The notes under the pieces are model-generated. The model was not told the origin of the DNA. It did no database searches and saw nothing but the letters and a program-made list of their open reading frames with translations. From IMG/VR virus record IMGVR_UViG_3300047551_003045, positions 1-43,183 of that record: DNA of 43,183 nt; one strand, written 5' to 3'. Position numbers and translations under genes: made by a program. Within the stretch, counting starts at the first letter, position 1; each line of letters opens with the position of its first letter. Positions 18,401 to 24,750 of the stretch are shown in pieces. Origin of the DNA: a virus.

Positions 18401-20016
18401 AAACACGCCGCTCGCTCAGAGCGGCACAACGCTCACTCGCACGTGATATTGACACTATTTCTGGAAGAACTGCCGCAAGACAAACATGGTTCAGTTCCGG
18501 TGCCACAGACAGAAGATTCGTTGGCAATCTACGTCAAAGAGATGCCAAGAAACTAGCTAATGCTAGGGCTGTTTCTTCGCTGAGCAAGGCCGGTGTCAGT
18601 AAGCAACAGAGGGGGGATGTGGTAAATGCATTATCGGCGTTCAGCGAGTTCTTTAATGGTGGAACATCAAATGAAATATCCCGCGTAGCCAATACAGTTG
18701 CGGCGTCTGGGAGAGTCGACCTAGCCGAAATCGCAATTAATGAACTGCAATCACGTGGATTGATTGATAATCAAACAGCAAAACTATCAATTCAACAACT
18801 TGGTAACTATCCAGGACGCAGGATGTCTCTTCCAGATAGAAAAAAGATGGAAAATGTATTTACAGAAGCAATGTCTGCATATATGGGTCGAAGGTCGATA
18901 AATGAAGATGGCCCATCCTTCAGAACCTCCGGCACTCTGGCCAGAATAAATAGAGGAAGAGTAAAAACGCCAAATATTGATGATTCGAATAATTCAGTTC
19001 GAGCTGGAATTGCACCAAATGAACTTATGGCGGAATATTACTCGCGAATTGGACTATCAAAAGATATTGATACAAATATAAAACCAGTATCTGGATATCT
19101 AGTTAATAAATCACATATTGAAGCAAAACGTAAGTCAGTTATAAACAAAGGAAATGGCAATGTAACATCAAGTTCGATATTTGAAATTGACGATTCGGAC
19201 ATTGTTGGTGACAGTCTTACGGCACAAGGTGATATAGAAATTGTTCTCAAACCAGAAGTTGCAAATAGAACGTCTTACGGTCTTGGTGATTCTCTAAATT
19301 CTGCACATAGACCAGTATCGATGAATTCAGTGAATCGCGACGATATTGTTGATGCATATATTAATTCTGATGGCCATAAGCGGAATAGAAATAACCTTGA
19401 TTCATCACTTGCCCTTCTTTCAGCATATTCTGCAAATGACTACAGCGTTGTTAACGGCAGAAGAAATAAATCTGGGCAATTTATTCGCCCGGCAGCAAAC
19501 TCGGAATGGGATGGTTCACGTGCGCCATTCGAAGCGCAAATACTTGGCGGATTTGATGCAGACGAAATAGAACAGGTTAATTATCCGCTTTCAAAAATAA
19601 GGGCAATGTCAATGTCTGAGGACATATCTGACGTAGTAGACAATAAATCAATTGCACAGAAATTACGTTCTGCCGGATTTAGCGAAGAAGAAATACAGTA
19701 CTTTTACTCAGTTAATTCTGGTGAAAAACTAAATACACAAAGTATGTCAATGCTTCGCGACTATCGCGCTGCTAAAAAAGTACAAAGCAGATTAGCTGAA
19801 GCTGGTTTCGCAAATGTCAAGTTTGTAGACAAGTTGGGCACAAATATAGAGGACCCGAGAACTTACTCGCGTGCTGCGGAAATATCCGACAATGTAGAGG
19901 ACGTACTTAGGGGGAACATAAATAGGGAGATTATCGCTGCTGCTAGAAAACTGCTTGACGAAATGAGAAAAGAAAAGGTGCCAAACTTAGTTACTAGAAG
20001 GGGGTCAATGCTGTGA
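12484..20016 (+). CDS. Giant 2510-residue head-module protein with zincin and ParB-like domains (putative polyprotein)
   Basis: Start chosen at the ATG with AGGGA seven bases upstream, 20 bases after the previous stop. Seen in order: an RCPPG...QFTD...C motif (C235, C253), a zincin metallopeptidase core HEFSH (residues 582-586) with a downstream GAELWA (E701) as probable third ligand, a long charged helical region (about 780-1000), a segment ending EQAFVIPPGSIRIIGKD (near 1180) that resembles the end of ADP-ribosyltransferase folds, KLSSG (1318-1322) and RLSSG (1455-1459) motifs, a ParB/sulfiredoxin-like DKYILDGHHRWAG (1853-1865), a TWFSSG variant (about 2001-2006) and an AQILGGFDADEIEQV stretch near the end. 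The shared pentapeptide links it to the protease polyprotein upstream. It overlaps the next gene by four bases (GTGA). I infer a packaged, multi-domain protein; the ADP-ribosyltransferase resemblance is weak. Confidence 0.7.
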   Translation: MTGDFIDVNRVIVSERLLVPVGLAVNANEKALAFKRSISESARQERLIADISVKALGENRQTFENTDNRKREFSGDTRPGVESDEFGHRWETAGSWEKGKRLVISPSYESKNGLDTNPNIGWIEPTTRNFRNFDEMLAELGKKPIIQLTKYKVNPKTDDVDEQSAKVVDSFAITPGLTFAERQAELAKQRGTNGQIQEKVLPGKPLSERVPGGSLIARAAGRFGIIRDELNKFRCPPGTPAANQFTDMFGTNCFGFSASRFARFTARKAQEMLKTEEGGGFLNNVRSFLNFVYKNEWTPNVPWAPVRMGRHPYFDSVTGERIDAPDWRTVDVAPGQRLFRNGLINSQDFHMRMDDNVNSLYTSLGVDRSEAARAVNADVVEAFEALNKLYETTGGRDGWDVNIANVSGLGDNSRLRPEEVTRYITARLSKLPNWSALSKAEQERMIASDTKRYYETERAYFETALHLFKEQPSVAKFFGRIEYNFFTNDEAGTSVYGDMRPGRGGIRGVMHVNLEKILTNQESMLPDLMANERLAISALGAISDSAAKSEVADFLINSEYAARHMAGLVDGPKTFTRHIAFHEFSHGIQSQAFIKSTLRKAIEGGGKLEIPQYRLNKKTGVSEFVGMRVVKVDFDPESGGLLTNLTGSDIMNLMMDVNDGLDLKHMSDALSRSEVAAFLAGKYPTDYTKGSEIWGLEVGAELWALREQGLIFGDDVDAALEWMDDVDRRAASSERAELDAIDRAVEETLTFRPPSEVTPDETETVEDMVDVDAREAGERRRKLKEFKEFFSSLSEEEMLSQAAMVRTQQMDMRREVKRMEDELRGLVKLDGMSDDEFNVLKKAKERDIERGKKVLDYYEKMYNDARTTWRKKYGVGSGATKEMERFDAAVGRVRIESGILTDEEVAAFAKEARFEEVKASIEKFTDKEVLRRAADIHLLVRGKPEDSPEVQELMREHDALRTEFIKRAMGSDGEITPAKASRDFFRAVEKLLEPKEPAKVKKFKSQKDAALFGQKERARLRRKITKEQAAAIVEMEDFSTPQIAQMFDQGAQSAVGRAINARNARMKRLGLKIDPTSADEGSLEDQVKNIIIPTMESIDSSSINEPFAIEAVIELPSKRAADTKVGKEINVDSFTAGRVTTLRQKPLTADKKKSRIIINVREGDRGVFPKPAEGKEQAFVIPPGSIRIIGKDKDGTIRAEISRQKDTVEVLDSLVDSIKSGTDDRIWRDGNAKKIRAVADKAIVDREKRGVERPYLRMDDASMTSEINTEVIDSLANSGSSIGETFDVLSDAQKAEKKIRETKRAASKAKAPKSTKRKLSSGQEFLGEIETRDERRKTRVNELTSNLSDLRSILSGNGSKDMQDISEDMLDPAVAEKIRTLNNEQISQAIENAAFKMHTSFDRRVRVRMYESELDDLAKNGKVRAPSGSVPEIGEFSTRRAERLARMTPEQRASRLSSGRVGTKSELEERMSRESEVAARAASIFDSVISAGKNIDDMSDDEITKTFGTSIKRSPRKAISLKHQNTYVAEDVPSALALMALGHHVSVENQNLTLTTTAQLQLEKQVTKVARLHIRDGNERWLKFKKAYEEQLLKSNPLADINDKQVITQMKKDYIDGFQADLCALYKANENLLCSGHIGIDREKMPQTNGRTKGADTVAIRMFKDGKAKGKWVSTFETQFKAVEDELNFAIADGASDEIRKDLENRMASLKTSMDEYDAIKKRHPTLGKTIDSPLSEDEKQWMYSNTDWNDTEVNLEDNFIAFLNKTLTTIDPQNGPAVRKRTVNPNEYAPSQQQLVASKVAKMAQDITKPAIAIAEKLEAQGLKRGTKEFRDAYLEEINQQWFMSPILATMDKYILDGHHRWAGINIANNSLDADLNIPLNVNEVQTDIVEGLTLGRAFQEVYGIKEARLGAENRWKVGDITEISDDEISSVAKNLEQNISAMADELYERGDFIQVGAVGYKANPDYKKAVQTRRSLRAAQRSLARDIDTISGRTAARQTWFSSGATDRRFVGNLRQRDAKKLANARAVSSLSKAGVSKQQRGDVVNALSAFSEFFNGGTSNEISRVANTVAASGRVDLAEIAINELQSRGLIDNQTAKLSIQQLGNYPGRRMSLPDRKKMENVFTEAMSAYMGRRSINEDGPSFRTSGTLARINRGRVKTPNIDDSNNSVRAGIAPNELMAEYYSRIGLSKDIDTNIKPVSGYLVNKSHIEAKRKSVINKGNGNVTSSSIFEIDDSDIVGDSLTAQGDIEIVLKPEVANRTSYGLGDSLNSAHRPVSMNSVNRDDIVDAYINSDGHKRNRNNLDSSLALLSAYSANDYSVVNGRRNKSGQFIRPAANSEWDGSRAPFEAQILGGFDADEIEQVNYPLSKIRAMSMSEDISDVVDNKSIAQKLRSAGFSEEEIQYFYSVNSGEKLNTQSMSMLRDYRAAKKVQSRLAEAGFANVKFVDKLGTNIEDPRTYSRAAEISDNVEDVLRGNINREIIAAARKLLDEMRKEKVPNLVTRRGSML

Positions 20017-20522
20017 AAGCCGTATTAGTTGGGTCTGTAGATAAAAATAAGCTTTACTACATCATTGATGCTCCAGCTGGTGATGAGGATGGCGCAATTG
20101 TTAGGGCAGACGGCTCGACGGTGTTGGTAAATCTTTTATCATTTGCCGCAAAGTCGCGAATTATAAAGAAACATCGAACGACAAGATTTCATAGATTTTT
20201 ATGGGATATGCCGGCTGATATAACATCCGGAGCATGGTTTGAGACATTCGTTGCTAAAACAAAACCGTTAAGCAAAGAAATTCTTAATGGACTGAATATA
20301 GTGTCAAGCATTGGGGAAAATAAAAAGAAGTTAAATAAGAAAAACGACGCAGCATTGAAATTCTTATCCGACAAATCTCTCATCCAGCTACCAATGGGCT
20401 GTTGTGATGAAATGGTAAAGTCTGATAGGGACGTTTATTCATTTAAATCACTCTCCGCGCGCTCGGAGGCGTGGGCCGCAATGCAACTACTAAGACATCT
20501 GGAGGATTACGATGTCAAATGA
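20013..20522 (+). CDS. Unrecognised 169-residue head-module protein
   Basis: Starts with GTG overlapping the stop of the giant gene (GTGA), with AGAAGGGGG a few bases upstream, and overlaps the next start by 11 bases. The N-terminus is a small beta-rich region, followed by a basic helical stretch (KSRIIKKHRTTRFHRFLW) and a Lys/Asn-rich middle. Two adjacent Cys occur in PMGCCDEM. No family recognised. Tight translational coupling suggests it is made along with the giant protein and the two genes after it. Confidence 0.7.
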   Translation: MKAVLVGSVDKNKLYYIIDAPAGDEDGAIVRADGSTVLVNLLSFAAKSRIIKKHRTTRFHRFLWDMPADITSGAWFETFVAKTKPLSKEILNGLNIVSSIGENKKKLNKKNDAALKFLSDKSLIQLPMGCCDEMVKSDRDVYSFKSLSARSEAWAAMQLLRHLEDYDVK

Positions 20523-21159
20523 CGAATCAATAAAAGCAGACCCACTTGGTGGATTGCTTCCACAGGAACTAGTTACGGGCGACATTCTTCGCGGTCGTGG
20601 GCCGCGCAGGGGTAATCTCGAGCGACTTCTACGTTATTGGCGCCCAATCATGAAGAAGCCCGGAGGCTTTAGAAGATGCAGAGTAATCCTTGCAAATCAT
20701 CCTGAGCTATATCCACTCAGCAACATTTGTGCGTGGTTGCACCACGAGACAACTGGGTTATGGCCGAATGAAGGATGTCACCATCCAACGATGAAAAATT
20801 GTCGGAAAAAATTAAAAAAACTCACGAACTGGACTGATTCACAGTTCTCTCGACGACTTGCATCTGGGACAAAACCATCCAATCTTGTGCGTTCGTCAAA
20901 AAAAGATGCTTTGCACGACGACATGTTTTTTTCTGACTTTATTGATTATGAAGAGAAGTCGGAAAATAGTGTCGTAACGGAAAGCGACTTCATGCATGCA
21001 ATTGAAGTAATGAAAGATTTTTGTGATATGGAAGGAGATTTCGTTAAATATCTCCGCGACGACAAGAACTGGGAAATCGAGGGCGAAGGAGAAGACGATA
21101 AACCAATGGTGGTGATGGTCATTAAGAAGAAGTCCTTGCAGGAAGAGTGTTGTGGCTGA
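20512..21159 (+). CDS. Conserved phage head-associated protein (GGFRRC / CAWLHHETTG domain)
   Basis: 215 residues with a strong GGAGG six bases before the ATG. Residues about 22-85 hold the segment DILRGRGPRRGNLERLLRYW, then KKPGGFRRCRVILANHPEL and ICAWLHHETTGLWPNEG, a module I recognise as recurrent in head-region proteins of actinobacterial phages, without known activity. Residues 114-119 read RRLASG, the same pentapeptide type found between modules of the giant protein. The C-terminal third is acidic. A cut at that site would separate the conserved basic domain from the acidic tail. Overlaps both neighbours, so it is in the same operon. Confidence 0.7.
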   Translation: MSNDESIKADPLGGLLPQELVTGDILRGRGPRRGNLERLLRYWRPIMKKPGGFRRCRVILANHPELYPLSNICAWLHHETTGLWPNEGCHHPTMKNCRKKLKKLTNWTDSQFSRRLASGTKPSNLVRSSKKDALHDDMFFSDFIDYEEKSENSVVTESDFMHAIEVMKDFCDMEGDFVKYLRDDKNWEIEGEGEDDKPMVVMVIKKKSLQEECCG

Positions 21160-23185
21160 TATTGACCTATTTAATAATTGCTGCCCAGGGGAGGCTAATC
21201 AAACCATAGTTACAAGAGTGATTGTGGGCGATTTAGCAACCAAGGCTAGGCACGATTATTTCCGTGGGCACTTGGCTAGCGGCAAGGAACTTGTAACGTA
21301 TAAGGCATTATCACGAATTAATGGAAATTCGCGGAATAGAAAAGTTTCAACTGGCCAAACCATTGAAACAAAAGCAAACGCCGGACGACAGCTTGGCAGC
21401 ACGCTACTAAGTTCGATTATTCCTGGAGATATCGGTCCTATTCGTTCACCAATACGTTCTGCTTTTTACCGAACGATAACCCCAGGGTTTGGAGGGGGCG
21501 GACGAGGCGGTTCTAGGCCAGGCGAAAATCGTGGATACAGATGTCCTGAGGGATATCAATTTGGCGGAAGATTTACTGATAATAGACTTTCAACGTGTGG
21601 AATGAAGTTATTTGACATTCCATCGCCGCTTGGTGCAGCAATACGAGCAATTAGAAATGCAACAAGAAATCTCGCTACGCCAACTACCATAGGACGAACA
21701 ATCACCGGCGAGCAGGTGGATAGCACAATTATACAGAGTAGAAAGCCGCAGATTCCAAAAGTCGGCGCACCCAATGCATCTGTCGGAAATCAGCAAATAA
21801 GAAACCTAATTCAACAAATAGGTGATTTCAACAAAGGTTCCAATCTAAAAGCACGAAGAATGGTTCGCCGTGATGGATTCGTTCTTGAGCCGGTTGTTCC
21901 AAATAAGGTTTTACGAGCAATACCAGATAACAGGGATATGGAAGGTGCGGCATTCCTGACATCTGCTCTTTCACCAAAAGACATAGGTGGAGAAGAGCTT
22001 GGTCTGCTATCAAATACGGGCATACAAAGCCTTGTATACATACTTCCTGGTGGCTCAACACTGAGACTTGAGAAAAGAAGAAAGCTCACTGTTGGCGAGC
22101 GAAGGAAACTTGGTAGAACAGTAAATTCTGTGCAGAGTATTTCTAACCAAAAAGACCCAGCCGCCCGCTTGAGGGCAGTAGCTGATGAACTTGGTGGTGG
22201 ATTGCTCTATTCAGAAAATTTTGATGGCATCAAAAACCCGAATCAAGTTATCAATGGAACAATGAATTGGGTAAATAAATTATTTAAAAACAGAAAACTT
22301 TCTGCTGAAAAAATTGATACAGAAACACCGAGAAAAACAGTTTCTTATAAGGAACGCGGGAAACTGATAACTAATCTTGACAATGCAATTAACCATATAG
22401 CTGACGGCGGGAGTTTTGCCGACATATCCCCAGAGGTGCTTCCTAAAGTTCTCGCCAATGCGAACTTGGTGCAGAAGCAGCGAATATCAAATAAAATCTC
22501 GCTTGTTTCAAGTGGGCAGCAAAAGTATTTTCTCTATGAGTCGCCAAATGATTTTCAGCATCTTGCTGAACGCTTTGCATCAGATGTACAGCAACATCTT
22601 GGACTTGAGTCACCAGATGTGCTATTTGTTGGCAAGTCTGGCAATAAGAGAAAATATCTAAGACAAGATGTTGAGTCAGCAATACAGGGCGGAAAATTTA
22701 ATCCAAACGCAAAATTCGAAACCCTTGAGCCGAATGATGTTGCAGCAATGATGATTTCTGATTTTTTAACAGACCAGAGAAGTAGGCCAGCAGCGACCAT
22801 ATACCCAATAGATACAGCTGACGGAACCAGGGCTGTCCTTGCGGAAAATATAACGTCTGGATTAATAGATTTATCAAAAATAGAAATCACAAAAAGAATG
22901 AAGATGAGAATTTCCGATTTTTATGACACCCAGCTTGTTCCTTCATATTCGGACTATTACCAGTCACTAAGAGCAGAACAGCGCGTGCTTTTCATAAAGT
23001 ACATCAGCCAAATGATTAACAAAGCTAAATCTTTTAATCCAAAGAAGTTTGCTTCGGACATGAACGGCTATGGACTATCTGATGGCGAGAAAATACACTT
23101 AAATATAATTAGCAAATTATTCGCCGGCAGACTTGAGGTTCTCATGAACCAAAAAGACGAATTAAGACAGATAATCATTAAGTAG
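21152..23185 (+). CDS. Large head-module protein with CPEGY...FTD...CG motif and kinase-like region
   Basis: 677 residues, GTG start overlapping the previous stop by eight bases, AGGAAG upstream. HLASG occurs at about residue 41, so a short N-terminal leader could be removed. A Gly-rich segment precedes YRCPEGYQFGGRFTDNRLST and CG (from about residue 130), the same arrangement as RCPPG...QFTD...C in the 2510-residue protein. The C-terminal 220 residues (AERFASDVQQHLGL, EPNDVAAMMISDFLTDQRSR, then RAVLAENITSGLIDLS) recall the catalytic lobe of HipA/PI-kinase-like folds, but the usual catalytic Asp-Asn pattern after DFLTDQRSR is not clear, so it may be inactive or wrongly assigned. Role unknown; the position suggests a virion protein. 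Confidence 0.6.
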   Translation: MADIDLFNNCCPGEANQTIVTRVIVGDLATKARHDYFRGHLASGKELVTYKALSRINGNSRNRKVSTGQTIETKANAGRQLGSTLLSSIIPGDIGPIRSPIRSAFYRTITPGFGGGGRGGSRPGENRGYRCPEGYQFGGRFTDNRLSTCGMKLFDIPSPLGAAIRAIRNATRNLATPTTIGRTITGEQVDSTIIQSRKPQIPKVGAPNASVGNQQIRNLIQQIGDFNKGSNLKARRMVRRDGFVLEPVVPNKVLRAIPDNRDMEGAAFLTSALSPKDIGGEELGLLSNTGIQSLVYILPGGSTLRLEKRRKLTVGERRKLGRTVNSVQSISNQKDPAARLRAVADELGGGLLYSENFDGIKNPNQVINGTMNWVNKLFKNRKLSAEKIDTETPRKTVSYKERGKLITNLDNAINHIADGGSFADISPEVLPKVLANANLVQKQRISNKISLVSSGQQKYFLYESPNDFQHLAERFASDVQQHLGLESPDVLFVGKSGNKRKYLRQDVESAIQGGKFNPNAKFETLEPNDVAAMMISDFLTDQRSRPAATIYPIDTADGTRAVLAENITSGLIDLSKIEITKRMKMRISDFYDTQLVPSYSDYYQSLRAEQRVLFIKYISQMINKAKSFNPKKFASDMNGYGLSDGEKIHLNIISKLFAGRLEVLMNQKDELRQIIIK

Positions 23186-23190
23186 GAATT

Positions 23191-23937
23191 ATGGAAAACA
23201 GACAAGTTTCAGTAATTTACGACGTCCTTAGGGGCACACCGCACGCAATAGCAGTATCCGACGATTCTGGAATCAAAATAAAAGCATTAACTGAATATGG
23301 TTCGAGCTTGGTCTCAGATATAAATTCAATTTCTGATTACTCTCAAAAGGTCCTACCTGCGGGTTTTTCTGCAACAAAATTCAACGCTATCGATGAAAAA
23401 ACGTTTAATACTCTATCGAATATACAATTCGACGATGATGTTTCGAAAATCGCGGCAAGAAGGCTAGAAGCCCCACAGAGGAAATTTAAGTTTGAAGAAA
23501 GAGGCAATTTGGGTGAAAAGTCAAATTCATTCAGGTCACCTTCTGGAAGGGCATTAAATAAATTCCAAGATGTGCGGGAAAAACTGAGCATTCTTGAGTT
23601 TAAGGCAAAGTTATTTAAAATTATTTCTGATAACTCCGGCGGGTATTCAAAAATTAAAAATAACAAAAACATTGGTATAGACAAGAAAACCGGACAACTT
23701 ATTGCAACAGATAAAGAAAAGCTTGCAAATATAGCAATTGGTGGAATATTGGGTTCAATTAGGCAAAAGAATATTGTTCGAAACATAACTTCATTTGAAA
23801 TACCAACTTCCAGCAATAGGAGAGCAGAGCGACGAGCAGAACTATTATCAGTTTCCGAAAAAATTTCATCAGATTCGCTTACTGGTAATCAAAGAGTAAT
23901 AATGACAATTAGGCAAAAATTGAGGAATAAGATATGA
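23191..23937 (+). CDS. Unrecognised basic 248-residue head-module protein
   Basis: Starts five bases after the previous stop, with AGGA close to the ATG, and overlaps the next gene by four bases (ATGA). The protein is Lys/Arg/Ser-rich with no Cys pattern and no membrane segment. Residues around 115-122 read SPSGRAL, reminiscent of the LASGRAL sequence in the giant protein. No family recognised; operon position suggests a structural or head-packaged protein. Confidence 0.65.
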   Translation: MENRQVSVIYDVLRGTPHAIAVSDDSGIKIKALTEYGSSLVSDINSISDYSQKVLPAGFSATKFNAIDEKTFNTLSNIQFDDDVSKIAARRLEAPQRKFKFEERGNLGEKSNSFRSPSGRALNKFQDVREKLSILEFKAKLFKIISDNSGGYSKIKNNKNIGIDKKTGQLIATDKEKLANIAIGGILGSIRQKNIVRNITSFEIPTSSNRRAERRAELLSVSEKISSDSLTGNQRVIMTIRQKLRNKI

Positions 23938-24593
23938 AAAAATCTGAACTCATAAAAAAAATTGATGCACTAAAAATCGGCAAAGAGATGGGTTGCTCTG
24001 GGGCCCATAAGGACAAATTTGGGAATTGGATGCCGTGTTCATCAATGGAAGAACTTGAGAGATTGTCCAATATTGCAGAAACCTCTAAATGGAGGTCAGT
24101 TGTTGTTGCCGAAAAGAAAACAGAAGTTCGTAGCAGTGGGAAAAAGAATAAAAAGCGCAAGCAGGGCTTTGAGAAACTTCGCGAACTGCCCATTCAGGGC
24201 ATAGAAACAATTGATGGTGGGGGACTAGTCTCTGGCAACTTTTTTGCCAGCAAGGCTGACCAGGGTATCGGCCCATCAATAAGAGAGACAGATGCCGATG
24301 TGTTCATGGACCCAGAGTCCGCTCGTGCAAGGTCAAGACAGCTTGGTTGTATTGGGATAAGCAGAAGAATCAGCAAAAATGGGCGAACAATATGGATGCC
24401 ATGTACAAATATGTCTGATTATGCGAATAGAACTGGTTCAACTGCACTTGGAAGACGAAATATGGAAAACAATCGTCGTAGAGAAATGACACAAGTTACA
24501 AGAACTATTGTCAGCAACGCTCTAGCAAAAGCAAAATTAAAGAAGAAGTCTGCAATTACCGAAGAACTCGACTACGGAATACATAGATATTAA
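23934..24593 (+). CDS. Head-module protein with duplicated GC-G...WMPC motif
   Basis: 219 residues, ATG overlapping the previous stop, GAGGA seven bases upstream. The motif GCSGAHKDKFGNWMPCSSM (C21, C35) recurs as GCIGISRRISKNGRTIWMPC (about C139 and C155); each repeat pairs two Cys and ends in WMPC followed by (S/T)-(S/N)-M. This looks like a small beta-hairpin unit with a disulfide or metal pair, of a kind I associate with phage head-region proteins. It is the last gene before the capsid promoter. No activity can be assigned. Confidence 0.65.
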   Translation: MKKSELIKKIDALKIGKEMGCSGAHKDKFGNWMPCSSMEELERLSNIAETSKWRSVVVAEKKTEVRSSGKKNKKRKQGFEKLRELPIQGIETIDGGGLVSGNFFASKADQGIGPSIRETDADVFMDPESARARSRQLGCIGISRRISKNGRTIWMPCTNMSDYANRTGSTALGRRNMENNRRREMTQVTRTIVSNALAKAKLKKKSAITEELDYGIHRY

Positions 24594-24619
24594 ACAATAA
24601 ATCTATTTACACACTTTAG

Positions 24620-24648
24620 TTGAAAACTTTTATTAGTTACACTAATTA
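24620..24648 (+). promoter_or_regulatory. Promoter of the major capsid gene
   Basis: TTGAAA (24620-24625) and TAATTA (24643-24648) are separated by exactly 17 bases, the best housekeeping-sigma promoter in the window. It lies in the 157-base gap before the major capsid gene and would give a leader of roughly 95 bases. Confidence 0.65.
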
Positions 24649-24652
24649 GTGT
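24639..24652 (+). promoter_or_regulatory. Perfect 14-base palindrome over the capsid -10 box (operator candidate)
   Basis: ACACTAATTAGTGT is a perfect inverted repeat whose centre falls inside the TAATTA -10 element, so a bound dimeric protein would block the promoter. No repressor for it is visible in the window. Confidence 0.55.
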
Positions 24653-24661
24653 CAATAATCT

Positions 24662-24713
24662 GTTACTTTTGATGTAACGAGGGCTGGGTGCTTACCTAAG
24701 CCATACGTAAGCA
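24662..24713 (+). promoter_or_regulatory. Two hairpins in the capsid mRNA leader
   Basis: Hairpin 1: GTTAC (24662-24666) with GTAAC (24674-24678), seven-base loop. Hairpin 2: TGCTTAC (24689-24695) with GTAAGCA (24707-24713), a perfect seven-base-pair stem with an 11-base loop. AGCC in that loop (24699-24702) could pair with GGCT upstream (24682-24685), giving a possible pseudoknot. Function could be mRNA stability or translation control. Confidence 0.45.
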
Positions 24714-24750
24714 GTAATTTCAACCCTTAATTTCCCACACGGAGAAAATC

